A DNA stretch of 37,075 nt. It comes from an uncultured Dorea sp. (GTDB lineage: Bacteria; Bacillota; Clostridia; Lachnospirales; Lachnospiraceae). Shown here in pieces: positions 25,167 through 34,300 of the stretch (position 1 is its first letter; every line of letters starts with the position of its first letter). The notes below the pieces were generated by a model. It was not told where the DNA came from, made no database searches, and saw only the letters and a program-made list of their open reading frames with translations. The DNA lies in the NCBI GenBank assembly GCA_948602995.1, contig CAPEBR010000037.1:1-37075 (forward strand), written 5' to 3'. The position numbers were made by a program, and so were the translations under genes.

Positions 25167-26435
25167 ATGACTTTGGAATTCAAAATCGGAAAGGAAAAGC
25201 AGACGGTAGATGTTGATGAAAGATATCTTCTGGGTATATTAAAGCCTGGAGAAATTCCCCCTGAGCCGGCCGGTGAGGAGGCTGTCCGGCATGCACTTAA
25301 GTATCCGGTCGGAACCCTTCCGCTTCGAAAGATTGTCTGTCCGGGTGAAAAAATTGCTGTTATTACAAGTGATATTACAAGGCCTTTGCCTGCTCATATT
25401 CTGATGCCCTTTTTGCTGGAGGAGCTTTATGAAGCCGGTGTGAAGCGGGAAGATATTACTTTGATTTTCGCTCTTGGAAGCCACCGGAAGCATTCTAAGG
25501 AGGAGCAGCGCCGCCTGGTGGGTGAGCGCGTATGGAAAGAAATAAAGTGTGTGGATCTGGATACACAGGACTGTGTACATATTGGAACAACGTCACGGGG
25601 AACGCCTGTCGATATAGACAGGCGGGTGGCGGAGGCGGACAGGCGTATCTGTCTGGGGAACATTGAGTATCATTATTTTGCAGGATATTCCGGCGGGGCA
25701 AAGGCTATTATGCCAGGAGTGGCAGACAGAGAAGCAATTCAGGCCAATCACAGCAGAATGGTTCATGAGAAGGCCTGTGCAGGACAGATTACTGGTAATC
25801 CGGTCAGAGAGGATATTGAGGAAGCCGCAGCCATGGTGGGGGTGGATTTTATTCTGAACGTAGTTTTGGATCCGGAAAAGCATATTCTGCGTGCCTATGC
25901 AGGAGATGTAATAGAGGCACACCGTGCGGGATGCGCTTTTTTGGATTCGGTCTACAAGATTCAGATAAAAGAGAAAGCAGATATCGTAATTGTATCCCAG
26001 GGAGGGGAGCCTAAGGATCTGAATCTGTATCAGGTACAGAAGGCATTAGATAACGCAAAGTACGCAGTGAAAGATGGGGGAGTTATTATATTGGCAGGTT
26101 CTTGCAGGGAAGGGCTTGGAGAGAAGACATTTGAAGAATGGATGCTGACAGCCCAGACGCCGCGTTCCTTAATTGAAAGGATTCAAAGAGATTTCCGCCT
26201 TGGGGGGCATAAGGCGGCGGCTATTGCAATGGTATTAGAACAGGCAGACATATATCTTGTATCAGAATTGCCGGATGAACTGGCAGAGAGGATATTTCTC
26301 AGGCCGTTTCATACAGTAGAAGAAGCATACAAGGCAGCTGTAGAAAAGTGTGGGGAGGGAGCAACCGTTCTTGCAATGCCCTGCGGGGGGCAGACGATGC
26401 CTGAAGCAGGTTACTGTGAACGGAGTGAACAGTAA
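25167..26435 (+). CDS. larA: LarA-family nickel-pincer hydroxyacid racemase
   Basis: 422 residues. LarA racemises lactate or another alpha-hydroxyacid by hydride transfer with a nickel-pincer nucleotide. Seen: DITRPLP (D69, R72), GSHRKHS (H106), YHYFAGYSGGAKAIMPG (H169, and K179 that carries the cofactor), NHSR (H195), and DLNLYQVQKAL with the family's Gln and Lys. All are at the expected spacing. Cofactor genes larB, larC and larE are not in the window. AGGGGGG precedes the ATG, 32 nt after iadA. The last eight residues (GYCERSEQ) and the stop are encoded by a palindromic repeat, an unusual tail after the normal family end. The family also includes racemases for malate and other hydroxyacids, so lactate is not assured. 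Confidence 0.88.
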   Translation: MTLEFKIGKEKQTVDVDERYLLGILKPGEIPPEPAGEEAVRHALKYPVGTLPLRKIVCPGEKIAVITSDITRPLPAHILMPFLLEELYEAGVKREDITLIFALGSHRKHSKEEQRRLVGERVWKEIKCVDLDTQDCVHIGTTSRGTPVDIDRRVAEADRRICLGNIEYHYFAGYSGGAKAIMPGVADREAIQANHSRMVHEKACAGQITGNPVREDIEEAAAMVGVDFILNVVLDPEKHILRAYAGDVIEAHRAGCAFLDSVYKIQIKEKADIVIVSQGGEPKDLNLYQVQKALDNAKYAVKDGGVIILAGSCREGLGEKTFEEWMLTAQTPRSLIERIQRDFRLGGHKAAAIAMVLEQADIYLVSELPDELAERIFLRPFHTVEEAYKAAVEKCGEGATVLAMPCGGQTMPEAGYCERSEQ

Positions 26436-26437
26436 CC
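26409..26437. repeat. Palindromic repeat family 1, short copy overlapping the larA stop
   Basis: GGTTACTGT (26409-26417) and ACAGTAACC (26429-26437) form a 9-bp stem around GAACGGAGTGA. The larA TAA stop lies within the right arm. Confidence 0.9.
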
Positions 26438-26475
26438 GAAGCAGTAAACACGCTCATGCTCTAAAACTTACAGTA

Positions 26476-26504
26476 TTGTCAATACAACTCGAATGTGCTA
26501 AGAT
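26476..26504 (+). promoter_or_regulatory. Promoter for the DUF4317 gene
   Basis: TTGTCA (26476-26481), 17-bp spacer, TAAGAT (26499-26504). Confidence 0.6.
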
Positions 26505-26538
26505 TGGATACAGACTGGAATAAGGGAGTGTAATGATA

Positions 26539-27675
26539 ATGAATAAAAAAGAAGTATTAGAGATCAGGAAGCAGTTTACCCCTGAGAATTGTGCGATTAC
26601 CCGTATCTGCGGCTGTTATGTAGATCATGAAAAAGAAAAAAAGGCTGAGCTTAAGAAGGCGTTTCTTTCCATGCCCGAGGAGGAAGCGTTCAAATATTTC
26701 GACATTTTCCGCCATACTCTGTCCGGTACGCTTGGGAAGAATCTGATTGAGATGGAATTTCCCCTTGATGCAGAGCTCTCAGGAGGTCCGCAGGAATTTC
26801 TGCTCAGGCTTCGTGACAGTAAGCTGGAGGATGATCTGTTAGTCGGAGAATTTTATGATAAAGTGATCGAAAGCTATGATTATGCGGAGAATTACTATAT
26901 TATTCTCATTCATTCCGTGTATGATGTGCCGGGCAGGTCTTCCGACGGCTCGGAGTTATTCGATGCATCTGATACGGTATATGAGCATATTCTGTGCAGT
27001 ATCTGTCCGGTAAATCTGACAAAGGCAGGACTTACATACAATGCAGTGACTAATAATATAGAAGACCGGATACGCGACTGGTTTGTGGAACTGCCGGTAA
27101 AAGGCTTCCTGTTTCCTGCATTTACAGACCGTGCATCGGACGTCCATCACATCCTGTACTATTCCAAAAAACCAGAAGAGCTTCAGCCGGATTTTATTGA
27201 AAACGTTTTTGGAAGTCAGATTCCCCTGACAGCGAAGGATCAGATGACAACCTTTCAGACAATTATCAGTGATACTTTGGGAGATACCTGTGATTATGAT
27301 ACGGTCCGCAATATACATGACAATCTGAATGAAATGCTGGAAGAGGCAAAGGAAGAGCCGGAGCCTTTGGAATTGTCAAGACCGGATGTGAAGCGTCTGC
27401 TTGAGCGAAGCGGGGTTCCGCAGGAGAAGCTTGAGAGTTTTGACCAGGACTTTACAGAAGCAGTGGGGGACTCTGCTACTTTGCTTGCTTCCAATATAGC
27501 CAGTCCTAAAACCTTTCAGATTGAGACGCCAGATATAGTAGTTAAAGTAAAACCAGAGCGCTCGGACCTTGTAGAGACACGGGAAATTGACGGGAGACAG
27601 TGTCTTGTTATTGCAATTGATGACCATTTGGAGGTCAATGGCATCACGATTACAAAAAAAGTTGAAAAAGAATAA
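26539..27675 (+). CDS. DUF4317 family protein
   Basis: 378 residues starting MNKKEVLEIRKQF with ITRICGCYVDHEKE and TLSGTLGKNLIEMEF, recognised as DUF4317, a conserved family of Clostridia with unknown function. SICPV and HSVYDVPGR motifs in the middle are also conserved. No signal peptide or membrane helix. The start at 26539 rather than 26533 is chosen because the family begins MNKKE and GGGAG is then 10 nt upstream. It is monocistronic, and a tRNA-Leu gene follows 49 nt downstream. Confidence 0.85.
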   Translation: MNKKEVLEIRKQFTPENCAITRICGCYVDHEKEKKAELKKAFLSMPEEEAFKYFDIFRHTLSGTLGKNLIEMEFPLDAELSGGPQEFLLRLRDSKLEDDLLVGEFYDKVIESYDYAENYYIILIHSVYDVPGRSSDGSELFDASDTVYEHILCSICPVNLTKAGLTYNAVTNNIEDRIRDWFVELPVKGFLFPAFTDRASDVHHILYYSKKPEELQPDFIENVFGSQIPLTAKDQMTTFQTIISDTLGDTCDYDTVRNIHDNLNEMLEEAKEEPEPLELSRPDVKRLLERSGVPQEKLESFDQDFTEAVGDSATLLASNIASPKTFQIETPDIVVKVKPERSDLVETREIDGRQCLVIAIDDHLEVNGITITKKVEKE

Positions 27676-27684
27676 AAAAAGTAT

Positions 27685-27713
27685 TTGCCAAGTCCGTATA
27701 TTTGTGCTATACT
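27685..27713 (+). promoter_or_regulatory. Promoter of tRNA-Leu
   Basis: TTGCCA (27685-27690), 17-bp spacer, TATACT (27708-27713), ending 11 nt before the tRNA. Confidence 0.8.
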
Positions 27714-27724
27714 ATGTCTTGCGA

Positions 27725-27807
27725 GCGGAGATGGCGGAATGGCAGACGCGCTAGATTCAGGTTCTAGTGGGAGTTATCCTGTGAGGGTTCAAGTCCCTTT
27801 CTCCGCA
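27725..27807 (+). tRNA. tRNA-Leu (anticodon CAG)
   Basis: 83 nt. Acceptor GCGGAGA pairs with TCTCCGC before the discriminator A. The anticodon stem CTAGA/TCTAG holds loop TTCAGGT, anticodon CAG at 27758-27760, reading CUG. A long variable arm marks a class II tRNA. The T arm contains GGTTCAAGTCC. CCA is not encoded. Confidence 0.95.
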
Positions 27808-27817
27808 TGATAAGAGG

Positions 27818-27869
27818 AAGCCGCAAATCTTATGATTTTCAAGTAAAATTAAGGATTTGCGGCTTTTTT
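27818..27869 (+). terminator. Terminator of tRNA-Leu
   Basis: AAGCCGCAAATC (27818-27829) pairs with GATTTGCGGCTT (27854-27865), followed by Ts. Confidence 0.85.
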
Positions 27870-27888
27870 ATTAAAATTAGTCAATCCT

Positions 27889-28062
27889 AAATTTCCATCT
27901 GCCGCGTTGGTCTGCACTCCGTTACGGTCCGCGCTGAACATGTGCCACTGGCACATAGCGCCGTCAATCGGCGCAGCCACCGCTACGCCTCGTTCCTCCG
28001 CCTTGCAGGCTGAAAATTTATCCTGCGTGAAACGTATCGGTAATTAGTGTGGATTATACTAG
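27889..28062. repeat. MITE family 2, copy 3 (left end lost)
   Basis: Nearly identical to the right 170 bp of copy 2, ending GGATTATACTAG at 28062. The next base begins the stop codon of the minus-strand phosphoesterase gene. Confidence 0.88.
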
Positions 28063-28944
28063 CTACGTTTCCTTCCTCAGCCCCGCCGGCTCCGCGAGCG
28101 CTTCCCGCACCACATAAAGTGAGCGGTCAGAGCGCGTGGAAATCGTCCATTTTACAAGCGTCAGACAGCAGCCGGTAATTTCAATACAGGTAATACAGCG
28201 CGGATGCACGCAGCTCCCGGTGTTAAAGTAGGGAGAATCAGGGGTTCCCACCATGGGACGGTGGGTGTGTCCGGTAATCAGAATGACCTCCCTTTCCTTT
28301 GCCCAGTCAGCCGCAGCCTGCTCGAGTTTCTTTTTCTTTGTATTATTTTTTGCTGCGCTTGTAGGATCAAGAAATCCCATATTTTCTACAGGCTTCCAGA
28401 TATAGCGCACAAGAAACCGGGAAAGCCGCCAGAGGACGCTGTTAAGAAAGTCTGTCTGGTGCCCGTGGGTGAGATACAGATCGGGTCCGTTCATATCGTT
28501 TTTAAGAATGATTCCGGCATGGAAGGTGATGCCGGGGAACAATTCTTCCTCTCCGCAGGTACTACAGGGATAGCTTGTGCAGTGGCGGCAGGTAAAGCGG
28601 GGATATTTTTTTACCATGTCGTGATTCCCATATAGCATATACAGACGGTTCCGTCTGTAGAATTCCGAGAGAAGCCAGAAAGCGTCATTGTGTATATCTT
28701 TTATCTGTGCAAGGGAGCGGTTTTCCCATAGTTCATCCCCGTCTCCGAGTTCAAGATAGGTAAAACCATTTTTCAGGTAATACTGCAGTGCGGCAAAATA
28801 TAGATGCTGATTTTTTAAAAAGTTATCTCCCGAGGTTCCGGTTCCTCTGTGGCAGTCACTGAATAAGACATATCGTGAGTGGGAATACAGCGGCAGTACA
28901 GGCGCCTGGGTAAATGCGCTGTCAAGCCGGGAGCTTATGCTCAT
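28063..28944 (-). CDS. Calcineurin-like metallophosphoesterase with cysteine cluster
   Basis: 293 residues. Metal motifs in order: FSDCHRG (D30, H32), LGDGDELW (D68), YGNHD (N107, H108), LTHGHQTD and ITGHTHRP. It hydrolyses a phosphoester; the family ranges from LpxH-like lipid enzymes to nucleotide phosphodiesterases. A CRHCTSYPCSTC cluster (C119, C122, C127, C130) inserted after GNHD looks like a small zinc-binding knuckle and is unusual for the fold. GGAGGCGG is 7 nt before the ATG, and the DUF4474 gene ends 4 nt upstream, so they form an operon. The stop abuts a MITE end, so the last residues (near LRKET) may be altered. Confidence 0.85.
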   Translation of the reverse strand: MSISSRLDSAFTQAPVLPLYSHSRYVLFSDCHRGTGTSGDNFLKNQHLYFAALQYYLKNGFTYLELGDGDELWENRSLAQIKDIHNDAFWLLSEFYRRNRLYMLYGNHDMVKKYPRFTCRHCTSYPCSTCGEEELFPGITFHAGIILKNDMNGPDLYLTHGHQTDFLNSVLWRLSRFLVRYIWKPVENMGFLDPTSAAKNNTKKKKLEQAAADWAKEREVILITGHTHRPMVGTPDSPYFNTGSCVHPRCITCIEITGCCLTLVKWTISTRSDRSLYVVREALAEPAGLRKET

Positions 28945-28948
28945 GTGT

Positions 28949-29848
28949 CTACCGCCTCCATTTCCGCTTTTTATATCTCCTGATTTTCAAGATGTACCGG
29001 AACAAAAGCGGAAGATATTCATACAGGAGCAGCAGCCGGTCTGCCGTGAAGTAAAAAGGCTCTGTAATTTTCACATAGAGGTGGAGAAGCATCCGGTTTT
29101 TAAACAGAACCCATTTTCCATACCATGTCTGCCGCAGCCGCGGCTGGGCAAAGCGGGGTTCTGAAAAAGTAAAGGAGACGGCGCTGCCATTCACATAAAT
29201 CTCCCGGGAGGAGTAGCCTGCTTCTTCAAGTCCATGAAGGAATGACTGACACATTTCCTGGCTGGAAAATACGATTGCAGTCTTCATGGCCAGACTTTCC
29301 GGGGGAATATAGCGGCCTATGCAGAATCCGGTAAGCCACCAGTGTCTTTCGCACTGCCTGGTCAGAGGGCTGTTATCTTTAAGAAGAGTTACGGAAAAAA
29401 CGGGCATTTCTTCTGGTGATACGCTGCCAAATAAAGTGCGTTTCCGCTCATTCTTTGGAATGAGCCGGTCTGCGTGGTAGATGCCAATCTCGCATCCGGC
29501 CGTAATCCCATACTGTCCTTTCCAGAGTTCGATCAGCCAGGTTTTATCCTGATAGTCAAAATAGACTGGTTCGCAGTCAAATATCATATGGAAGAAGGGA
29601 GCATACTGGTCATAGGAGCTGCAGTAGCCGCATTCCTTCTGCCATGCATCGGTTTCTGAAGTAAAGAGATCCTGTGCCAGCTTATATCTGAAGCCAAAAG
29701 GAGAGGCAATCTGGTCAATCCGGTCCAGCTTATCCTGGAGTGGCATGGCGCATACCTTTTGTATGGCATATGCCTTGCGGACATAGAAATATAAGAATAA
29801 AGCAAGCAGGATAACAGCTGCAATCATAACATAGATCCAACGGTTCAT
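28949..29848 (-). CDS. DUF4474 membrane-anchored protein
   Basis: 299 residues. An N-terminal membrane helix (about 5-25) is followed by a DUF4474 domain: FGFRYKLAQDLFTSETDAWQ, the WLIELWKGQYG motif, CEIGIY and HWWLTGF. The function of the domain is unknown. The basic C-terminus (RYKKRKWRR) follows a hydrophobic stretch. It is first in a two-gene unit with the phosphoesterase. ATG at 29848 has GAGGA upstream. Confidence 0.82.
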   Translation of the reverse strand: MNRWIYVMIAAVILLALFLYFYVRKAYAIQKVCAMPLQDKLDRIDQIASPFGFRYKLAQDLFTSETDAWQKECGYCSSYDQYAPFFHMIFDCEPVYFDYQDKTWLIELWKGQYGITAGCEIGIYHADRLIPKNERKRTLFGSVSPEEMPVFSVTLLKDNSPLTRQCERHWWLTGFCIGRYIPPESLAMKTAIVFSSQEMCQSFLHGLEEAGYSSREIYVNGSAVSFTFSEPRFAQPRLRQTWYGKWVLFKNRMLLHLYVKITEPFYFTADRLLLLYEYLPLLFRYILKIRRYKKRKWRR

Positions 29849-29923
29849 AATTCAAATCCTCATTATCAATAACATTACAGTATTTTATGCGGGGACATGA
29901 AAGACGGTGAAAAATGCTCTGTC

Positions 29924-30056
29924 GTTACTGTTCACTCCGTTCACAGTAACATTCGCAAATCTATTTAAAATTCGCTTTGCGAATGGGATTTGCTCACACC
30001 TGAATCATTTTCTTACGGACTTTGCAGTAAATGCAAAGTTCTGTGTGAACAGTAAC
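29924..30056 (-). repeat. Palindromic repeat family 1, long copy B (133 bp)
   Basis: Reverse complement of the element at 5575-5706, with the same internal hairpins and a fuller end (GTTACTG...CAGTAAC at the tip hairpin 29924-29950). It lies between the divergent DUF4474 and AraC genes. Confidence 0.88.
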
Positions 30057-30131
30057 GCCCTGTCCCCTAAATTTTATTCCTATTCGCGGTGACGTGTGAT
30101 ATACTGTGAATATTATGATACAAGCGTTAAA

Positions 30132-30170
30132 AGGCCGTGCGTTTTATGCCTGTATGAAAAAGCATGACTT
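30132..30170 (+). repeat. Leader hairpin, copy 2
   Basis: Matches 22219-22257 at most positions with the same length: AGGCCGTGCGTT, ATGCCTGTATG, AAAGCATGACTT. The stem is weaker (two mismatches). It lies 33 nt before the AraC start. Confidence 0.6.
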
Positions 30171-30203
30171 TGGGACACGTATATGGAGGGAAGGTGTGCA
30201 TAA

Positions 30204-31136
30204 TTGGAAAAGAATAAGAAACTGGAATTTCGGTATTATGAGGTACAGAAGGATTTTCCTGTACTGGCTCTTCTGGGAAAAAGGTGGGAGATTCCATATG
30301 GAACGGATCCAATGCATTTCCACAATCATCTAGAAATAGGATATTGCTATTATGGTACAGGGGAGATTTGCCATGGAAATGAGAGGACCCCTTATAAAAA
30401 AGGAACGATTACGGTAATACCAAGGAACCATCTGCACAGAACGACTGGAAATGGAGATGAGATTCAGAAATGGGAATATCTTTTTATTGATGCTGAGCAG
30501 TTTTTGGAGAACATGTTTCATGATGACCCGGTGAGGGGAAACAAGATTCAGCAAATAATTGAAAAGCGTTGTTTAGTTCTGGATGAGGAGACAGCCATTG
30601 AGATTGGTGACTGTGTCAAATTGTGTCTGCGTGAGATGCGGGAAAAAAAGGAATTTTATAAGGAAAGTGCAGGCTGTATGCTGCAGGCACTATTTGTCTA
30701 TGTGATCCGGCTATATGAGCGGGAATATTCTTATATGAAAAATTCAGTGGGGGGGGGGTGGAAAAAATTCCAGGCATTGCAGAGAGTGCTTAATTATATA
30801 GATAAGCATTACGGAGAAAATATAGGAATAGAACAGCTTATCAGAATCGGCAATATGAGCGAATCAAATCTACGCAGGCAGTTTCGGGAATGTATGCATA
30901 CATCCCCAGCAGAATATATCAACCTGATCAGAGTAGACCATGCTTGTGAGCTTTTAGCAAATACGAATGAAAAAGTGGAAAATATTGCAGTTCGTACCGG
31001 GTTTCAGACAGCAGGATCTATGATAAGAAATTTTAAAAAGATGGTCGATATGACACCTGGAGAGTGGAGAAAAAAGGTGGAGAGGAACGGAATACAGCTG
31101 GCTAATTATAGAATATCCATATTAAAAGGATGGTAA
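30204..31136 (+). CDS. AraC-family transcriptional regulator with G10 tract
   Basis: 310 residues. The N-terminal cupin-type ligand domain (about 30-95) has HFHNHLEIGYCYYG. The C-terminal double HTH (about 205-300) has LRRQFRECMHTSPAEYINLIRV, then VENIAVRTGFQTAGSMIRNFKK. The start is TTG at 30204 with GGAGGGAAGGTG upstream; no ATG is suitable. Ten consecutive Gs at 30749-30758 encode GGG in the linker between the two domains; length change would shift the frame and remove the DNA-binding domain. It lies 169 nt before the GH43-like gene, its likely target. Confidence 0.9.
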   Translation: MEKNKKLEFRYYEVQKDFPVLALLGKRWEIPYGTDPMHFHNHLEIGYCYYGTGEICHGNERTPYKKGTITVIPRNHLHRTTGNGDEIQKWEYLFIDAEQFLENMFHDDPVRGNKIQQIIEKRCLVLDEETAIEIGDCVKLCLREMREKKEFYKESAGCMLQALFVYVIRLYEREYSYMKNSVGGGWKKFQALQRVLNYIDKHYGENIGIEQLIRIGNMSESNLRRQFRECMHTSPAEYINLIRVDHACELLANTNEKVENIAVRTGFQTAGSMIRNFKKMVDMTPGEWRKKVERNGIQLANYRISILKGW

Positions 31137-31266
31137 AGAACAGAAGCGTTGTATGAAATGACGGGATTTTGTGACGGAAAATAAAAATAATAAGACAGAA
31201 TAACAAAACTTTGGCAGGTTCATTTGTAGTATCTTAGTAAGAGATAGAGTACTCTGAATAAAATAT

Positions 31267-31282
31267 GAGGATGAAGATCCTC
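31267..31282 (+). promoter_or_regulatory. Small leader hairpin before the GH43-like gene
   Basis: GAGGAT and ATCCTC with a GAAG tetraloop, ending 10 nt before the GAGAGGAGG ribosome binding site. It may modulate translation or stability. Confidence 0.4.
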
Positions 31283-31305
31283 AAAGATATGAGAGGAGGA
31301 AAAAG

Positions 31306-34300
31306 ATGAATCTGACAAAGAAACAGCGAAGGCATGGAAGGGTGCTGACAGCAGGCATGATTGCGGTGGCAATGGTGGTGCAGATACTGCCTGTACTTCC
31401 TGCCTCTGCAGCAGAAGTAATGAGACAAACCTTTACAGAGGAACAGATTAGTGCAAATGACGATGTACTGTATACAGTGAACTGTGGTACAGCGGATCCG
31501 CAGAATATCCCGGAAGGAGCTGTGAAAGGATTGTATCAGTCTAACCTGGAGCAGGCAAAAGGGGAAGATTCCGAAACGGGTCTGACATGGGGATATCTGC
31601 CGGATGACGAGTATTCCCGGAGGGTAAGCAAAGATGGCAGCTCGCTTGCGGACGCATGCATATACATGGGTGATGGGATTACATTTGCAGAGGGAAAAAC
31701 TGGATTTGGATATGACTTCGAACTGCCGGACAGGGCTGGCAATAAATACAGTGTTACGATAGGAATAAAGATTCCACAATGGTGGGCTGACAGATCTTGT
31801 GAGATTCAGCTGGAAGGCGAGGCGAAGGGAACAGAAAGTTTTACGAATAATCAGCTGAAAGAAGTGACTTATGAAACAGAAGTTACAGATAATGAGCTGA
31901 ATGTGTTTGTACATAATCCGGAGGCTGGAGATAATCGTGGCCTGGATCCGATTCTCAGCTATATTATTGTAAAAGTAGCTCCAAGCGAACTGCTCAAGGA
32001 GTTAAGAGAGACAATAAAGACCTGTCAGGACCAGTACGATGCAGCAGTAAAAGCACAGCTTTACACAGAAGAGTCTAAAAAAGCCGTTACAGATGCAATT
32101 AAAGCGGCACAGGGTCTGGTTGATAAGAACAGTAAAGACGATGAACAGATTACTGCCGCCAGCGAAGCGCTTAAAAATACTTTTGAAGGGCTTGTGAAGG
32201 CCAATGGACCCGTCTATACAACCATTAGCGGAACAAATGGCGGTCAGATCTATACGACTGACGGAAGCAAGATACAGGCACATGGAGGGCAGGTTCAGAA
32301 GTTAGGCGATACCTACTACTGGATCGGAGAGGACAGAACGAACGGCTATACACCGATGCCAGGCGTCCACATGTATTCATCCAAAGACTTATATAACTGG
32401 AAGGATGAAGGCGTTGTCTTAAGAACAATGGAAAATGAGGAGCAGTTCGAGACAGACGAGTATTTTAAGGCACTGTACGGCAGTCTGTCAACAGAGCAGA
32501 AGAGAGAAATCTATGTAGACCTGTGGGCAGGCGGATGTGTCATGGAGCGCCCAAAGATGCTTTATAATGAAAAAACCGGAAAATATGTTCTCTGGTTCCA
32601 TGCAGATGGAAAAAGTCCATATGAGCAGGGAGGAGACTCTAATTATGCGAAGGCGAAGGCAGGAATTGCTGTTGCGGATAACCCGGCAGGTCCCTATACA
32701 CTTTTGGGAAGCTATATGCTGGCCAGTGACCAGGAGGATAACCATAATAACCATGGGTTTGATTCCGTAGGCGGGCATGTGCGGGATATGAACGTTTTCC
32801 AGGATGATGACGGAAAGGCATATGTCATGTATTCCTCAGAAGGAAATGCGGTGATGTATATAGCCAGACTGAATGACAACTATACAGGACTTGCAAAGGA
32901 TGCGGCTGAGATGGTTATGGGAGAGGATTTCTGCATCAGCAGTACGGACAGCAGAGAAGCTCCCGCCATGTTTAAATATCAGAATAAGTACTATCTGATT
33001 ACTTCCGGATGTACCGGATGGGCGCCGAACCAGGCGCGTTATGCAGTTTCGGACAGCCCGCTTGGACCGTGGGAGAACATGGGAGATCCCTGTGTGGGAG
33101 ATACATCTCATAACACCTTTGAGACACAGAGTACTTGTGTGATTCCGGTGAATGCTAAAGAGGGCCAGTTTATTTATATGGGCGACCGTTGGTATAACCC
33201 AGATCAGAAAAGAGATCTGAGTGATTCTAGATATGTATGGCTTCCAATTGAGTTTGGTGCAGGCAGTACGATTATGATCAAGAACTACAAAGACTGGACT
33301 TTAGAAGATCTGAAGAATAAGGGTAGTCTTGAGATTATGACAAATCTTCCGGAGAACGTATCGTCTGTTAAAAACCTCAGAGGAGAATTCCCGCAGAAAA
33401 TTGATGTAAAGATTGGCGGAACGTCCTATTCAGAACAGCCAGTTACATGGAGTGTTGCACCTGATAAAAGGGGACTTGGCGATTATGCGCTTGGTGATGT
33501 TACAGTTACAGGAAAGCTGAAGGAGCTGAACCGTGAGTTTACAGTGAAGGTATTCTGTACTCCGGAATCAATCGTTTATTTTGCAGACTGTAACACGAAT
33601 GATACCAGTGAAGAAAGTAAGTCTAAGGTATTTGAAAAGATAAAGAGTATTAGAGAGAATCTTTTAAATGACGTATCAGATCAGGCATATGGTGAAGGAA
33701 AGACATGGGGCTATACCAGTACCCCGGGAGCATCAGGCGGAGGAAGCCAGCAGGATATGGGTTCTCACGGGCCTGGAGAGTTCTATGACAGCGGCTGGTG
33801 GGCGACTGATGAAGGCAGCATCGAATACCGGTTTAAGCTGGATCCAGGTAATTATGTGGTTTCTACGGGCTATCAGGAGTGGTGGTCAGGTAACCGCGGA
33901 ACGAGGATCACAGCTGTATCAGTTGATGCAGACGGAAACGAAGAGACAGTCGGAACAGGTACATTTACCCTGTCCGGACAGAGGGATATGCAGCAGCAGA
34001 CAGAGATTGCAGTACCAGAAGGTTCAGACCATGTGCTGGTCAGAATCAGCAAGGTATCCGGCGGAGCGCCGGTCTTAAGCTGGATCGGAATCAGTGGTGA
34101 TACGAAGACCACCATTACGGCAGAGAACGGAGCTGTCTATTATGTGGATTCACAGAATGGTGATGATTCGAAAGATGGGAAATCACCTGAGAGTGCATGG
34201 AAGACATTGGACAAGGTGTCTTCAGTGCGTGGTCTTACAGCCGGAAATAAGATTTTATTCAAGTCTGGAAGTGAATGGAACGGAGAGCAGCTTACGGTAA

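Noticed and set aside
27725..28062. tRNA-Leu as an integration site
   Set aside because: No duplicated tRNA 3' end or integrase is seen; the adjacent repeat is a MITE copy found elsewhere without tRNA.
30106..30333. Plus-strand frame over the leader hairpin (MNIMIQALKGRAF...)
   Set aside because: It overlaps the AraC gene in another frame and has no ribosome binding site; similarity to 22219 is explained by the shared hairpin.
31234..31914. Minus-strand 226-codon frame over the start of the GH43-like gene
   Set aside because: The plus strand has a signal peptide, ribosome binding site and continuous domains; the minus frame is a shadow.
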